Shown here: positions 1-5,049 of the stretch, piece after piece
Layout of the letters: every line of letters starts with the position of its first letter
Numbering within the stretch: the first letter of the stretch is position 1
Source: Roseovarius sp.
GTDB lineage: Bacteria; Pseudomonadota; Alphaproteobacteria; Rhodobacterales; Rhodobacteraceae
Length of the DNA stretch: 5,199 nt
Direction: 5' to 3'
NCBI GenBank assembly: GCA_023260815.1
Contig: JALQUE010000157.1
Coordinates: 1-5,199 of the forward strand
Notes under the pieces: generated by a model
Databases searched by the model: none
The model's input: only the letters and a program-made list of their open reading frames with translations
Told to the model about the DNA's origin: nothing
Translations under genes and position numbers: made by a program

Positions 1-758
1 ACCTCAGGGTAGGAGCGGACGACCCGAGCGGTCGCCTCGACAATCAGCACCTGCGCCTTTTGCGGACAAAGCCGGCCGACGCAGACAAACGGGGCTGAGG
101 CGTCAAAGCCCGCATCGCTTGGCGGGAATTCAGTGAGGTCAAGCCCGCAGCGCACGATATGGATCTTGTCCCGATGCGCCATCCCGGCGGCAAGTGTCAG
201 CTGCACCCGGCAATAATGCGAGATCGCGGCGACGAACCGGGCCTCGGCCACTTTCAGCGCCAGAGACGAGCGGCCCCAGTCGATGAATTCGTCCGGGCCA
301 TGGGCGGTAAAGCTGTAGCCCGGCCCGCCCAAGCGATAGCAAAGCAGCGCCACCGCGGCGGCATTGGTCGAGAAATGGGCATGGATATGGTCGATCCGGT
401 CTGTCTTGGCCTGCCGCCTGAGCGAGACTGCTTCCAGCAGATAGGCCGCGTGCCGCACCACCCCGCCGCCCGCATTGCGCACCAGCCTGCCCAAGGTGCC
501 GATGGCGCGCACAAGACCCAAGGGATTGGTCACGGCCTCGGCTATGGCTCCGGTGATCAGGCGCGGCACCTGACCGGAGAGAATATAGCGGGTCTTGGCC
601 TGTTCTGCGCGGTCATGCTCGTCCACCAAGTCATCCGCCCACCGCCGGATCGCATAGCGCGTGACCGTCAGCCCCTGCCCCTCAAGCGCCCGGATTTCCC
701 GGCGGATGAAGGTGGAACTGGTTACCGGATAGGTATTCAACAAATAGCCGATCTTCAT
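1..758 (-). CDS. GT4-family glycosyltransferase, partial (C-terminus outside window)
   Basis: Reverse-strand reading from ATG at 758 stays open to the window edge, giving 252 codons. It begins MKIGYLLNTYPVTSSTFIRR, the usual opening of colanic-acid WcaL-like/GT4 GT-B transferases (nucleotide-sugar-dependent, cytoplasmic or membrane-associated). Further landmarks are HIHAHFSTNAA (about 124-134), TAHGPDEFIDW (151-161), an ISHYCR segment (179-184), and the start of the second Rossmann domain, FVCVGRLCPQK (224-234). The family usually runs to about 380-420 residues, so the donor-site E-x7-E region is beyond position 1. The start is supported by AGGA (plus-strand TCCT at 766-769) 7 nt upstream of the ATG. 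The gene is divergent from the GT2 gene at 1020. The likely role is adding one sugar to an exopolysaccharide or O-antigen repeat unit. Family assignment is strong; donor, acceptor and gene symbol cannot be decided. Confidence 0.9.
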   Translation of the reverse strand, partial: MKIGYLLNTYPVTSSTFIRREIRALEGQGLTVTRYAIRRWADDLVDEHDRAEQAKTRYILSGQVPRLITGAIAEAVTNPLGLVRAIGTLGRLVRNAGGGVVRHAAYLLEAVSLRRQAKTDRIDHIHAHFSTNAAAVALLCYRLGGPGYSFTAHGPDEFIDWGRSSLALKVAEARFVAAISHYCRVQLTLAAGMAHRDKIHIVRCGLDLTEFPPSDAGFDASAPFVCVGRLCPQKAQVLIVEATARVVRSYPE

Positions 759-765
759 GAAAAAG

Positions 766-769
766 TCCT
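766..769 (-). promoter_or_regulatory. Shine-Dalgarno site of the GT4 gene
   Basis: On the minus strand AGGA lies 7 nt upstream of the ATG at 758. This supports that ATG as the true start of the partial GT4 glycosyltransferase. Confidence 0.6.
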
Positions 770-950
770 AGGGCGGGTTTCGGCCTGATCGTGGCGGGCC
801 TGCCGCTTGGCGCGGAAACGTGATGGTGATGCAATCGTGTTAATGCTTTCAATCGATAGTGAATGAATAACGCCCCGGACCCGGTTTGAGAACTCGGGAA
901 AAGACATGAGTGTCAAAGGAAGAGGTTTCGTGACATTTATTCAAGTATGA

Positions 951-964
951 AGGTGAGATCACCT
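951..964. promoter_or_regulatory. 14-bp perfect dyad, possible operator
   Basis: AGGTGA-GA-TCACCT is a perfect inverted repeat with 6-bp arms and a 2-bp spacer. Its size and symmetry suit a dimeric helix-turn-helix repressor or activator. It ends 55 bp before the ATG at 1020 and 34 bp before the alternative TTG at 999, a reasonable place for an operator of the plus-strand GT2 gene. There is no independent evidence of protein binding, and short dyads also arise by chance. Confidence 0.3.
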
Positions 965-1019
965 ATTTCCAAGGTCGAGCATTTTTAAGCATCCCCATTT
1001 GTCAGATCACGAGCACACC

Positions 1020-1874
1020 ATGACTGTCAGTCAAAAACAGGCCCGGAATTTGCTGAGCGTCATTATCGCCGCCAGAAACGAGGCGGGATATATCGGCAAG
1101 TGCCTGAAGAGCCTGCTGGAGCAGGATGCCGAGGCCGGAGAGGTCGAGGTCATCGTGGTGGCCAATGCCTGCACTGACGACACGGTGGGCGCTGCATTGG
1201 CGACGCGGGGTGGCTTCGAGGCGCGAGGCTGGCACTTGCACGTCATAGAGGAACCCAAACCGGGCAAGATCCACGCGCTCAATACCGGGGATCAGGCCGC
1301 CAAGGGCCAATTTCTGGTTTATCTTGATGCCGACGTCGTCTGTGACACCGACATGTTCAGTGCTTTGCGCAAGGCCCTGACAAGCGATGCGCCGCTTTAT
1401 GCGACCGGAACTTTGAAGGTCACCGATGCACATAGCTGGGTGACCCGGCAATATGCGCGGTTCTGGCAGAAACTTCCCTTCGTTCAGGGCGGCGCGGTTG
1501 GTGCGGGGCTTTTTGCAGTCAACCGTTCAGGCCGGGCACGTTGGCAGGCTTTTCCGGATATCATCTCGGACGATACATATATCAGGCTGAACTTTGCGCC
1601 CCATGAGCGGATCGAGGTCTTGCCCAGATATCACTGGCCGATGGTGGAGGGACTTGGCAACCTGATCAAGGTGCGCAGGCGACAAGATGATGGCGTGGCC
1701 GAGATCGTAAGGCTTTATTCTGAATTGGTGATCAATGACGACAAGAGGAGTTTGAGCAAGGGTGATATCTTTGGGCTTTTTTTAAGGGACCCAGTTGGGT
1801 TTTGCGTCTATGGATTCGTGTCAGCGACTGTGCGTTTGTCGCCTAAAAGCAGACAGTGGACGCGGGGGAGATAG
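1020..1874 (+). CDS. GT2-family glycosyltransferase (GT-A fold)
   Basis: This 284-residue protein has a full GT-A core. LLSVIIAARNEAGYIGKCL (11-29) is the nucleotide-binding first strand, followed by EVIVVANACTDDT (43-55). KPGKIHALNTGDQAAKG (80-96) leads to the metal-binding DxD, YLDADVV (101-107; D103/D105). The acceptor-side acidic motif is ISDDTY (182-187), and a basic IKVRRRQ follows (216-222). The tail (about 250-272) is moderately hydrophobic, perhaps membrane-associating. Start choice is uncertain: an in-frame TTG at 999 would add seven residues, but neither site has a clear Shine-Dalgarno, so I prefer the ATG. The frame is closed upstream by a TGA at 954-956. It is the only complete plus-strand gene among minus-strand glycan genes, and its stop lies 2 bp from the stop of the converging operon. 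GC falls to about 47% over 1681-1860, well below its neighbours. Probable role: sugar transfer in surface-glycan assembly; specificity unknown. Confidence 0.9.
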   Translation: MTVSQKQARNLLSVIIAARNEAGYIGKCLKSLLEQDAEAGEVEVIVVANACTDDTVGAALATRGGFEARGWHLHVIEEPKPGKIHALNTGDQAAKGQFLVYLDADVVCDTDMFSALRKALTSDAPLYATGTLKVTDAHSWVTRQYARFWQKLPFVQGGAVGAGLFAVNRSGRARWQAFPDIISDDTYIRLNFAPHERIEVLPRYHWPMVEGLGNLIKVRRRQDDGVAEIVRLYSELVINDDKRSLSKGDIFGLFLRDPVGFCVYGFVSATVRLSPKSRQWTRGR

Positions 1875-1876
1875 GT

Positions 1877-2851
1877 TCACTTGTATTCAATAAGCGCCTT
1901 GCGTCGTCCTGTCGTCAAGTCCAACCGGCACTGCACCACCCCCAATGCCTCGGGGACCTTGCCCAAGACTATGAACCACGCTTGCGGCCAATCGTAGGGC
2001 CGGCCGGATTTGAGGGCGATCCGTACGATTTGCAGCGGATAAAGGACGACTCCCAGTAACGCCCAAGGCGACAAAAGAACCGCCGCCATCAACAGCACCA
2101 AGGGCAGCACTGCGCCCCAGATCAGCGCACGGCGGGTTTCCCTGACCCAGTGGCGTTCGGGAGGGGCGCCGTGGAGCGAGGCGCCCAGCGCAAAGGCATA
2201 GCCGCCACGCCGGGTGCGGGTCCACCATTGCGAGAGCCGCGTCATCGCCGCGTCGTGCCATGTCATTTCGTGATCCAGGCGCCAGACCTCCCATCCGGCG
2301 GCGCGGAGGCGGACGCAAAGCTCGGGCTCTTCGCCGGCGATGAGCGCGGGGTTGAAGCCGCCCACGGCCTCGAACGCCTGCATGCGCATCAGGGCGTCTC
2401 CGCCGCAGGCCTTGGCGCGGCCCACCGGCGTGTTCCATTCGGCGTCACACAGGCGGTTGTAGACGGATGCTTCGGGGAACCTTTCCCGTCTGCGGCCGCA
2501 GGCAACGGCGGCCTTGGGATTTTCCACGAGGAAGGCTGCGGCATGGGCGATCCAGCCGTCGCGCAATTCGCAATCGCCATCCATGAACTGGATCGCATCA
2601 GGCAAGCCCGCCTGTCGCAACCGGTCAACGCCCGCGTTGCGGGCGCGCGCGGCGGTGAAGGGCTGTGTCATGTCGAGAGTCACCACTTCGGCGCCTGCGG
2701 CAAGGGCGGCGTCGACGCTGCCATCGGTCGATCCGGAGTCGACATAAACAATCCGGTCCACCCCGTCAGGCACCGAAGCCAGAGCACGGATCAGCCGCGC
2801 GCCTTCATTCCGGCCGATGATGACCAGCCCTATGGTCAGCCCGCCGATCAT
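1877..2851 (-). CDS. GT2-family glycosyltransferase with C-terminal membrane segment
   Basis: This 324-residue protein opens with GLVIIGRNEGARLIRAL (8-24), the GT2 nucleotide-binding start. It then shows YVDSGSTDGS (36-45), ARNAGVDRL (70-78) and the DxD-type metal site MDGDCEL (90-96). GGDALMRMQAFEAVGGFNPAL (150-170) is the usual substrate-loop region. The catalytic acidic motif is AGEEPELCVRLRAAGW (172-187), and QWWTRTRRGGYAF (208-220) sits where processive-like GT2 enzymes carry a Q/RxRW-type motif. A hydrophobic stretch at about 243-280 predicts one or two transmembrane helices, so it probably acts at the inner membrane, as expected for lipid-linked sugar acceptors. Its ATG overlaps the sulfotransferase TGA in an ATGA junction (2848-2851), implying translational coupling. 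It is the last gene of the three-gene operon and ends 2 bp from the converging GT2 stop. Family is secure; donor and acceptor are unknown. Confidence 0.93.
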   Translation of the reverse strand: MIGGLTIGLVIIGRNEGARLIRALASVPDGVDRIVYVDSGSTDGSVDAALAAGAEVVTLDMTQPFTAARARNAGVDRLRQAGLPDAIQFMDGDCELRDGWIAHAAAFLVENPKAAVACGRRRERFPEASVYNRLCDAEWNTPVGRAKACGGDALMRMQAFEAVGGFNPALIAGEEPELCVRLRAAGWEVWRLDHEMTWHDAAMTRLSQWWTRTRRGGYAFALGASLHGAPPERHWVRETRRALIWGAVLPLVLLMAAVLLSPWALLGVVLYPLQIVRIALKSGRPYDWPQAWFIVLGKVPEALGVVQCRLDLTTGRRKALIEYK

Positions 2852-3711
2852 GAGGCAACGAACGGATAACAGATGTCGAGATCGGGGCGGTCGGGGAAAA
2901 GCCTGCGGAGTTGCGCGTGATCCTCGATGAAGACCTGTTGCAGGCGCGCGACGTTGTCGGGCGAGAGCGATGGCCTTTCGGTCATCTGTCGGCTTTTCCT
3001 GATCCGGTCCCGCAAGGCTTGCGGGACCAGCGCACGGCGCAGGGCTTGGGCGATCACGTTGTCGATCAAAAGACCATGGAGCGGAAAGCGGCGGAAACGC
3101 TCGGATGACGCGTTGGCGCGGGCGTTCTCTTCGATCCAGTCAGGCGGGGCGGTGTGCCCGATGAAGTCGCAGACGCGCTGCAAGCTGTGCTGTGGCGCGC
3201 GGTGCATATCCTCGAGCGAGAGGATCAGGATATTGTCCGCGCCGAAATGCTCCACATAAGGGGCGATCTGGCGGGCATAGCAGCCATAAGAGATCAGTTC
3301 GGGGTGGCTGTCCAACGCGGCATCCAAGGGATCGGTGATGACGCCCATGGTCCATTCGTGGATATAGTGGCTGACCGCACGGGCCAGTGGATCGCGGATC
3401 ATGTAGATCAGCTTGGGCGCCTTGAGCACCTGCGACATGCGGGCAAGCGTTTCGGGATAGGTGGGCAACTTGGTGTAATGCGTGCTGGCCTCGCCCTTCA
3501 GATCACCGGGGGCGGCATCGGCAAAAAGGCTTTGATACCAGCCCATGCCCTTGGCGAAGACGGGATCGTCGGAAAAGAAATTCGGCTCTTTCGGGTCAGT
3601 CATGAAGACACCCGGCTGCGCGCCCAATTGCGCGGCCATGGTGCTGGTGCCGCATTTCATCGCACCGAGGATGATGAAATCGGGCAGATTGTCCTGCGAT
3701 CTAGCTGTCAC
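2848..3711 (-). CDS. PAPS-dependent sulfotransferase (heparan-sulfate sulfotransferase-like)
   Basis: This 287-residue protein matches the single-domain P-loop sulfotransferase fold that transfers sulfate from PAPS to a carbohydrate. FIILGAMKCGTSTMAAQL (12-29) is the 5'-phosphosulfate loop, with K19, G21, T22 and S23. DPKEPNFFSDD (39-49) corresponds to the KExxFF segment that carries the catalytic Glu in eukaryotic heparan sulfate 3-O-sulfotransferases, here E42. GMGWYQSLF (55-63) and GEASTHYT (73-80) follow. IYMIRDPLARAVSHY (102-116) is the 3'-phosphate site, with R106 and S114. YGCYARQIAPYVEHFGADNI (142-161) and LSLEDM (164-169) match the C-terminal half of the fold. No signal peptide or clear transmembrane helix is visible, so it is likely cytosolic. 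The start is GTG at 3711, preceded by a G-rich stretch, and overlaps the upstream GT2 gene by 11 bp. Lying between two glycosyltransferases, it probably sulfates a surface-polysaccharide sugar. Family confidence is high; the substrate is inferred. Confidence 0.93.
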   Translation of the reverse strand: MTARSQDNLPDFIILGAMKCGTSTMAAQLGAQPGVFMTDPKEPNFFSDDPVFAKGMGWYQSLFADAAPGDLKGEASTHYTKLPTYPETLARMSQVLKAPKLIYMIRDPLARAVSHYIHEWTMGVITDPLDAALDSHPELISYGCYARQIAPYVEHFGADNILILSLEDMHRAPQHSLQRVCDFIGHTAPPDWIEENARANASSERFRRFPLHGLLIDNVIAQALRRALVPQALRDRIRKSRQMTERPSLSPDNVARLQQVFIEDHAQLRRLFPDRPDLDICYPFVAS

Positions 3712-4690
3712 GGCGACCCCCCAACGGCGTCAGGACATTGATCCAGATATCACGCGCCTCTTGTGCCGTGGCGGGCGGGACGGGTTTGCCGACCAAACGC
3801 CGCAGATGTGCAATGCCACGGCCCAGATGCCACATCAGATTGGCCATGAGCAGGCCCGCGCGGCCATGCATCTGGTAAAACACGCGGGTTCGGGAGGCGT
3901 AATAATAGGCCGGCAGGCGCTTGCGGGCGGCTTGCGACGCCTTGACCGGCCCGCTTCGGCCACGGAAATGCACCGCGCAAGCCTCGGGCGCCAGGCAGAT
4001 GCGCCAACCGGCCTGACGCGCGCGCCACGAATATTCGACATCCTCGAAATAGAGAAAATAGCCCTCGTCCATCGGGCCGATCTGTCGGATCATCGCATCG
4101 CGCAGAAGGATGCAGGCGAAACTGGCCCAGTCGACCTGCGTAGGATCGGGGGGGTTGTCCAGCGGCACGTCACTGGATTGCAAAAGCCGGGTGATCGGCC
4201 CGGTCGCGGCCCCGCGTATCAACTCGCTTTTGGGCGTGGGAAAGCGGAAACAGCTGATCTGGCGGGTGCCGTCATCGTAATCGATCCGAGGCGCGACCAG
4301 CCCGCAGTCGGGGTGCGCCTCGGCGGTGGCGAGGATTGCATCGAGGAACCCGGGCTTGAGGACCGCATCGGAGTTCAGCACAAGATGGTAGTCCGCCGCG
4401 CACGCCGCGATGCCCTGATTATGCCCGCCGGAAAACCCGGAATTGGTTGTAGAGGCCACGAGCTGAACACGGGCGGGATCGGGCAACCCGGTGATGAAAG
4501 CACGCAGTTTTTCCAGCGAGCCATCGCCCGAAGCGTTGTCTACGACCGTGACCATGTAGTCCACTTGCGAGTCATCCTCGAGAACCGAGCGCACGCATTG
4601 TATCGTCAGCTCCGCCGTGCGGTAGTTGATGATCGACACGTTGATCCGGGCACGGGGGATGGAATTGGTCGATTTGTCAGGCAGGGTCAC
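3701..4690 (-). CDS. GT2-family glycosyltransferase, rhamnosyltransferase (WbbL)-like
   Basis: This 329-residue protein has the COG1216/WbbL-like pattern. INVSIINYRTAELTIQCVRS (16-35) and VTVVDNASGDGS (47-58) form the nucleotide-binding part. TNSGFSGGHNQGI (82-94) is highly typical of this group. LVLNSDAVLKPGF (103-115) carries the metal-binding motif as NSD (106-108), a known variant of DxD/NPD. VDWASFACILLRDAM (186-200) and GYFLYFEDVEYSWRARQAGW (210-229) hold the acceptor and catalytic region (E216/D217), followed by AVHFRGRS (239-246). Many relatives transfer L-rhamnose to a lipid-linked GlcNAc, but the sugar cannot be fixed from sequence. It starts at GTG 4690, supported by GGAG (plus-strand CTCC at 4697-4700) 6 nt upstream; the nearby ATG at 4710 is out of frame. 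It is first in the operon, and its stop lies inside the sulfotransferase start region. The 359-bp spacer upstream should carry its promoter. Confidence 0.93.
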   Translation of the reverse strand: MTLPDKSTNSIPRARINVSIINYRTAELTIQCVRSVLEDDSQVDYMVTVVDNASGDGSLEKLRAFITGLPDPARVQLVASTTNSGFSGGHNQGIAACAADYHLVLNSDAVLKPGFLDAILATAEAHPDCGLVAPRIDYDDGTRQISCFRFPTPKSELIRGAATGPITRLLQSSDVPLDNPPDPTQVDWASFACILLRDAMIRQIGPMDEGYFLYFEDVEYSWRARQAGWRICLAPEACAVHFRGRSGPVKASQAARKRLPAYYYASRTRVFYQMHGRAGLLMANLMWHLGRGIAHLRRLVGKPVPPATAQEARDIWINVLTPLGGRRDS

Positions 4691-4696
4691 AAATTG

Positions 4697-4702
4697 CTCC
4701 GT
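4697..4702 (-). promoter_or_regulatory. Shine-Dalgarno site deciding the GTG start of the operon's first gene
   Basis: The minus strand reads ACGGAG, with its GGAG core 6 nt upstream of the GTG at 4690. This favours the GTG as start. The ATG at 4710 is 20 nt upstream, out of frame, and cannot be used for this protein. The site lies inside the first copy of the GCTCCGTTC direct repeat. Confidence 0.6.
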
Positions 4703-4768
4703 TCCGGCATGGTATCAGTGCGTCCAGGCCGTAAAATGCACATCAGTATTTTCTTTTGTTGGAATAAA

Positions 4769-4810
4769 GCGTTTCGCGAAAAAACTGAATCACAGATTTT
4801 CGCGAAATGC
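4769..4810. repeat. 42-bp inverted repeat made of two TTTCGCGAAA palindromes
   Basis: The arms 4769-4782 and 4797-4810 pair at 13 of 14 positions. The exception, G4771 opposite T4808, is a G-U wobble in plus-strand RNA. Each arm contains the perfect 10-bp palindrome TTTCGCGAAA (4772-4781 and 4798-4807), with centres 26 bp apart. Inside, CTG (4785-4787) pairs with CAG (4793-4795) around a 5-nt loop, AATCA. The element can therefore be a long hairpin or a pair of operator sites. The loop region includes a GAATC (GANTC) site. No T-tract follows on the plus strand; on the minus strand only TTTATT follows, which is too weak to call a terminator. Confidence 0.7.
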
Positions 4811-4830
4811 AGTGCTCCGTTCAATCGTTG

Positions 4831-4880
4831 CAAGCTTTCCGCCTTCAGCTGATGCCTCAGGTTAAAGGCGGAACGCTTTG
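4831..4880. repeat. Second inverted repeat with 9-bp perfect core
   Basis: TTCCGCCTT (4837-4845) and AAGGCGGAA (4865-4873) are perfect reverse complements. The stem extends outward: C4835/G4875 and G4834/C4876 pair after one mismatch, then CAA (4831-4833) pairs with TTG (4878-4880) past one bulged T. Inside the 19-nt loop, CTGA (4849-4852) and TCAG (4857-4860) form a further 4-bp stem. There is no downstream T-run on either strand, so a regulatory dyad or leader structure is more likely than an intrinsic terminator. Confidence 0.6.
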
Positions 4881-4890
4881 ATTACGTCAA
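4861..4890 (-). promoter_or_regulatory. Candidate promoter for the sulfotransferase operon
   Basis: On the minus strand TTGACG (plus 4885-4890) is followed after 18 bp by TTTAAC (plus 4861-4866), matching the sigma-70-like consensus at 5 of 6 and 4 of 6 positions. Transcription would begin near 4850-4855 and give a leader of roughly 160 nt containing the 4769-4810 hairpin. The -35 overlaps the left arm of the third dyad, and the -10 overlaps the right arm of the second. This is a consensus match only. Confidence 0.3.
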
Positions 4891-4920
4891 TTTTCAGGCC
4901 ATTATAAAGGCTGTGACGTA
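4883..4920. repeat. Third inverted repeat, TACGTCA / TGACGTA
   Basis: TACGTCA (4883-4889) and TGACGTA (4914-4920) are perfect 7-bp inverted arms around 24 bp. AGGCC (4896-4900) and GGCT (4909-4912) could extend the pairing with a bulge. The ATTATAAA core at 4901-4908 sits at the centre of the dyad, so a dimeric regulator bound to the arms would bracket the putative promoter. Confidence 0.5.
4901..4906 (-). promoter_or_regulatory. Perfect TATAAT -10-like hexamer (alternative operon promoter)
   Basis: Plus-strand ATTATA is TATAAT on the minus strand, an exact -10 consensus. The expected -35 position (about 4924-4930) holds only TTTTCT/TTTCTT, a poor match, so an activator would be needed. On the plus strand the same bases give TATAAA (4903-4908) with TTGATT (4878-4883) 19 bp upstream, a possible weak promoter toward the gene at 5050. 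The two directions therefore share one AT-rich core. Confidence 0.25.
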
Positions 4921-5049
4921 GGTAAGAAAAGCTCCGTTCGGGCATTGGAACTTTCGAAGATGGCACCGAGGTGCTATTTTGAACCATATTTCTGCCAAGG
5001 TGTGTGGTGTAACATGCCGTGGATTTAACGGGCGGCCCTTATTCGAAGC

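Larger units (their letters stand above)
759..1019. other. Divergent intergenic spacer between GT4 and GT2 genes
   Basis: This 261-bp spacer lies between two divergent starts and must hold their 5' regions. It is visibly AT-richer than the flanking genes from about 836 onward. On the minus strand a perfect TTGACA (plus-strand TGTCAA, 911-916) could be a -35 element for the GT4 gene, but no good -10 lies 16-18 bp downstream. No convincing plus-strand promoter was found for the GT2 gene. The only clear dyad is at 951-964. No ORF of coding character and no RNA gene was recognised. Confidence 0.5.
4696..4939. repeat. Three direct copies of GCTCCGTTC at 117-118-bp spacing
   Basis: Exact copies lie at 4696-4704, 4814-4822 and 4931-4939, so start-to-start distances are 118 and 117 bp. 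The first and third extend to GCTCCGTTC-N-GGCAT. The sequences between copies are not alike by eye, so this is not a simple tandem duplication. On the minus strand the motif is GAACGGAGC. In the first copy it forms the ribosome-binding site of the operon's first gene. Confidence 0.5.
4691..5049. other. 359-bp divergent regulatory spacer with stacked dyads
   Basis: This non-coding stretch separates the sulfotransferase operon (minus) from the membrane-protein gene (plus). It is AT-richer than the genes. From left to right it holds the operon's ribosome-binding site, a 42-bp inverted repeat (4769-4810), a second inverted repeat (4831-4880), a third (4883-4920), and a short GCACC-GA-GGTGC dyad (4963-4974). 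Three direct copies of GCTCCGTTC are spread across it. Promoter-like hexamers on both strands cluster at 4861-4930. No protein of more than trivial length and no known RNA family was recognised. Confidence 0.6.

Noticed and set aside
159..788. Plus-strand open frame of 209 codons
   Set aside because: It is antisense to the GT4 gene, which reads cleanly on the minus strand with HAHFS and GPDEF landmarks. No protein family is visible in the plus frame.
1777..1803. T7 run followed by ACCCA-GT-TGGGT and TTT near the 3' end of the plus-strand GT2 gene, considered as a terminator
   Set aside because: The T-run precedes the hairpin on the plus strand, the 5-bp stem leaves too small a loop, and it lies inside the coding region. 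On the minus strand the hairpin is followed by A residues.
2150..2869. Plus-strand open frame of 239 codons
   Set aside because: Antisense shadow of the GT2 gene at 1877-2851, with low-complexity Gly/Ala/Arg-rich composition and no motif.
3154..3741. Plus-strand open frame of 195 codons
   Set aside because: Antisense shadow of the sulfotransferase; no coding signature of its own.
3545..4852. Long plus-strand open frame of 435 codons antisense to the operon
   Set aside because: It lies opposite the rhamnosyltransferase-like GT2 and part of the sulfotransferase, both of which have full family motifs. The translation shows no recognisable domain and is what high-GC antisense frames produce.
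4963..4974. GCACC-GA-GGTGC dyad considered as a hairpin or terminator
   Set aside because: The 2-nt loop is too short for an RNA hairpin without losing pairs, and the following TATTTT is not a clean T-tract. It may be only a chance dyad.
4947..4980. GGAACTT (4947-4953) considered as an ECF/EcfG-type -35 element for the gene at 5050
   Set aside because: No matching -10 (CGTT or TCTRA type) lies at the required 15-17 bp spacing.
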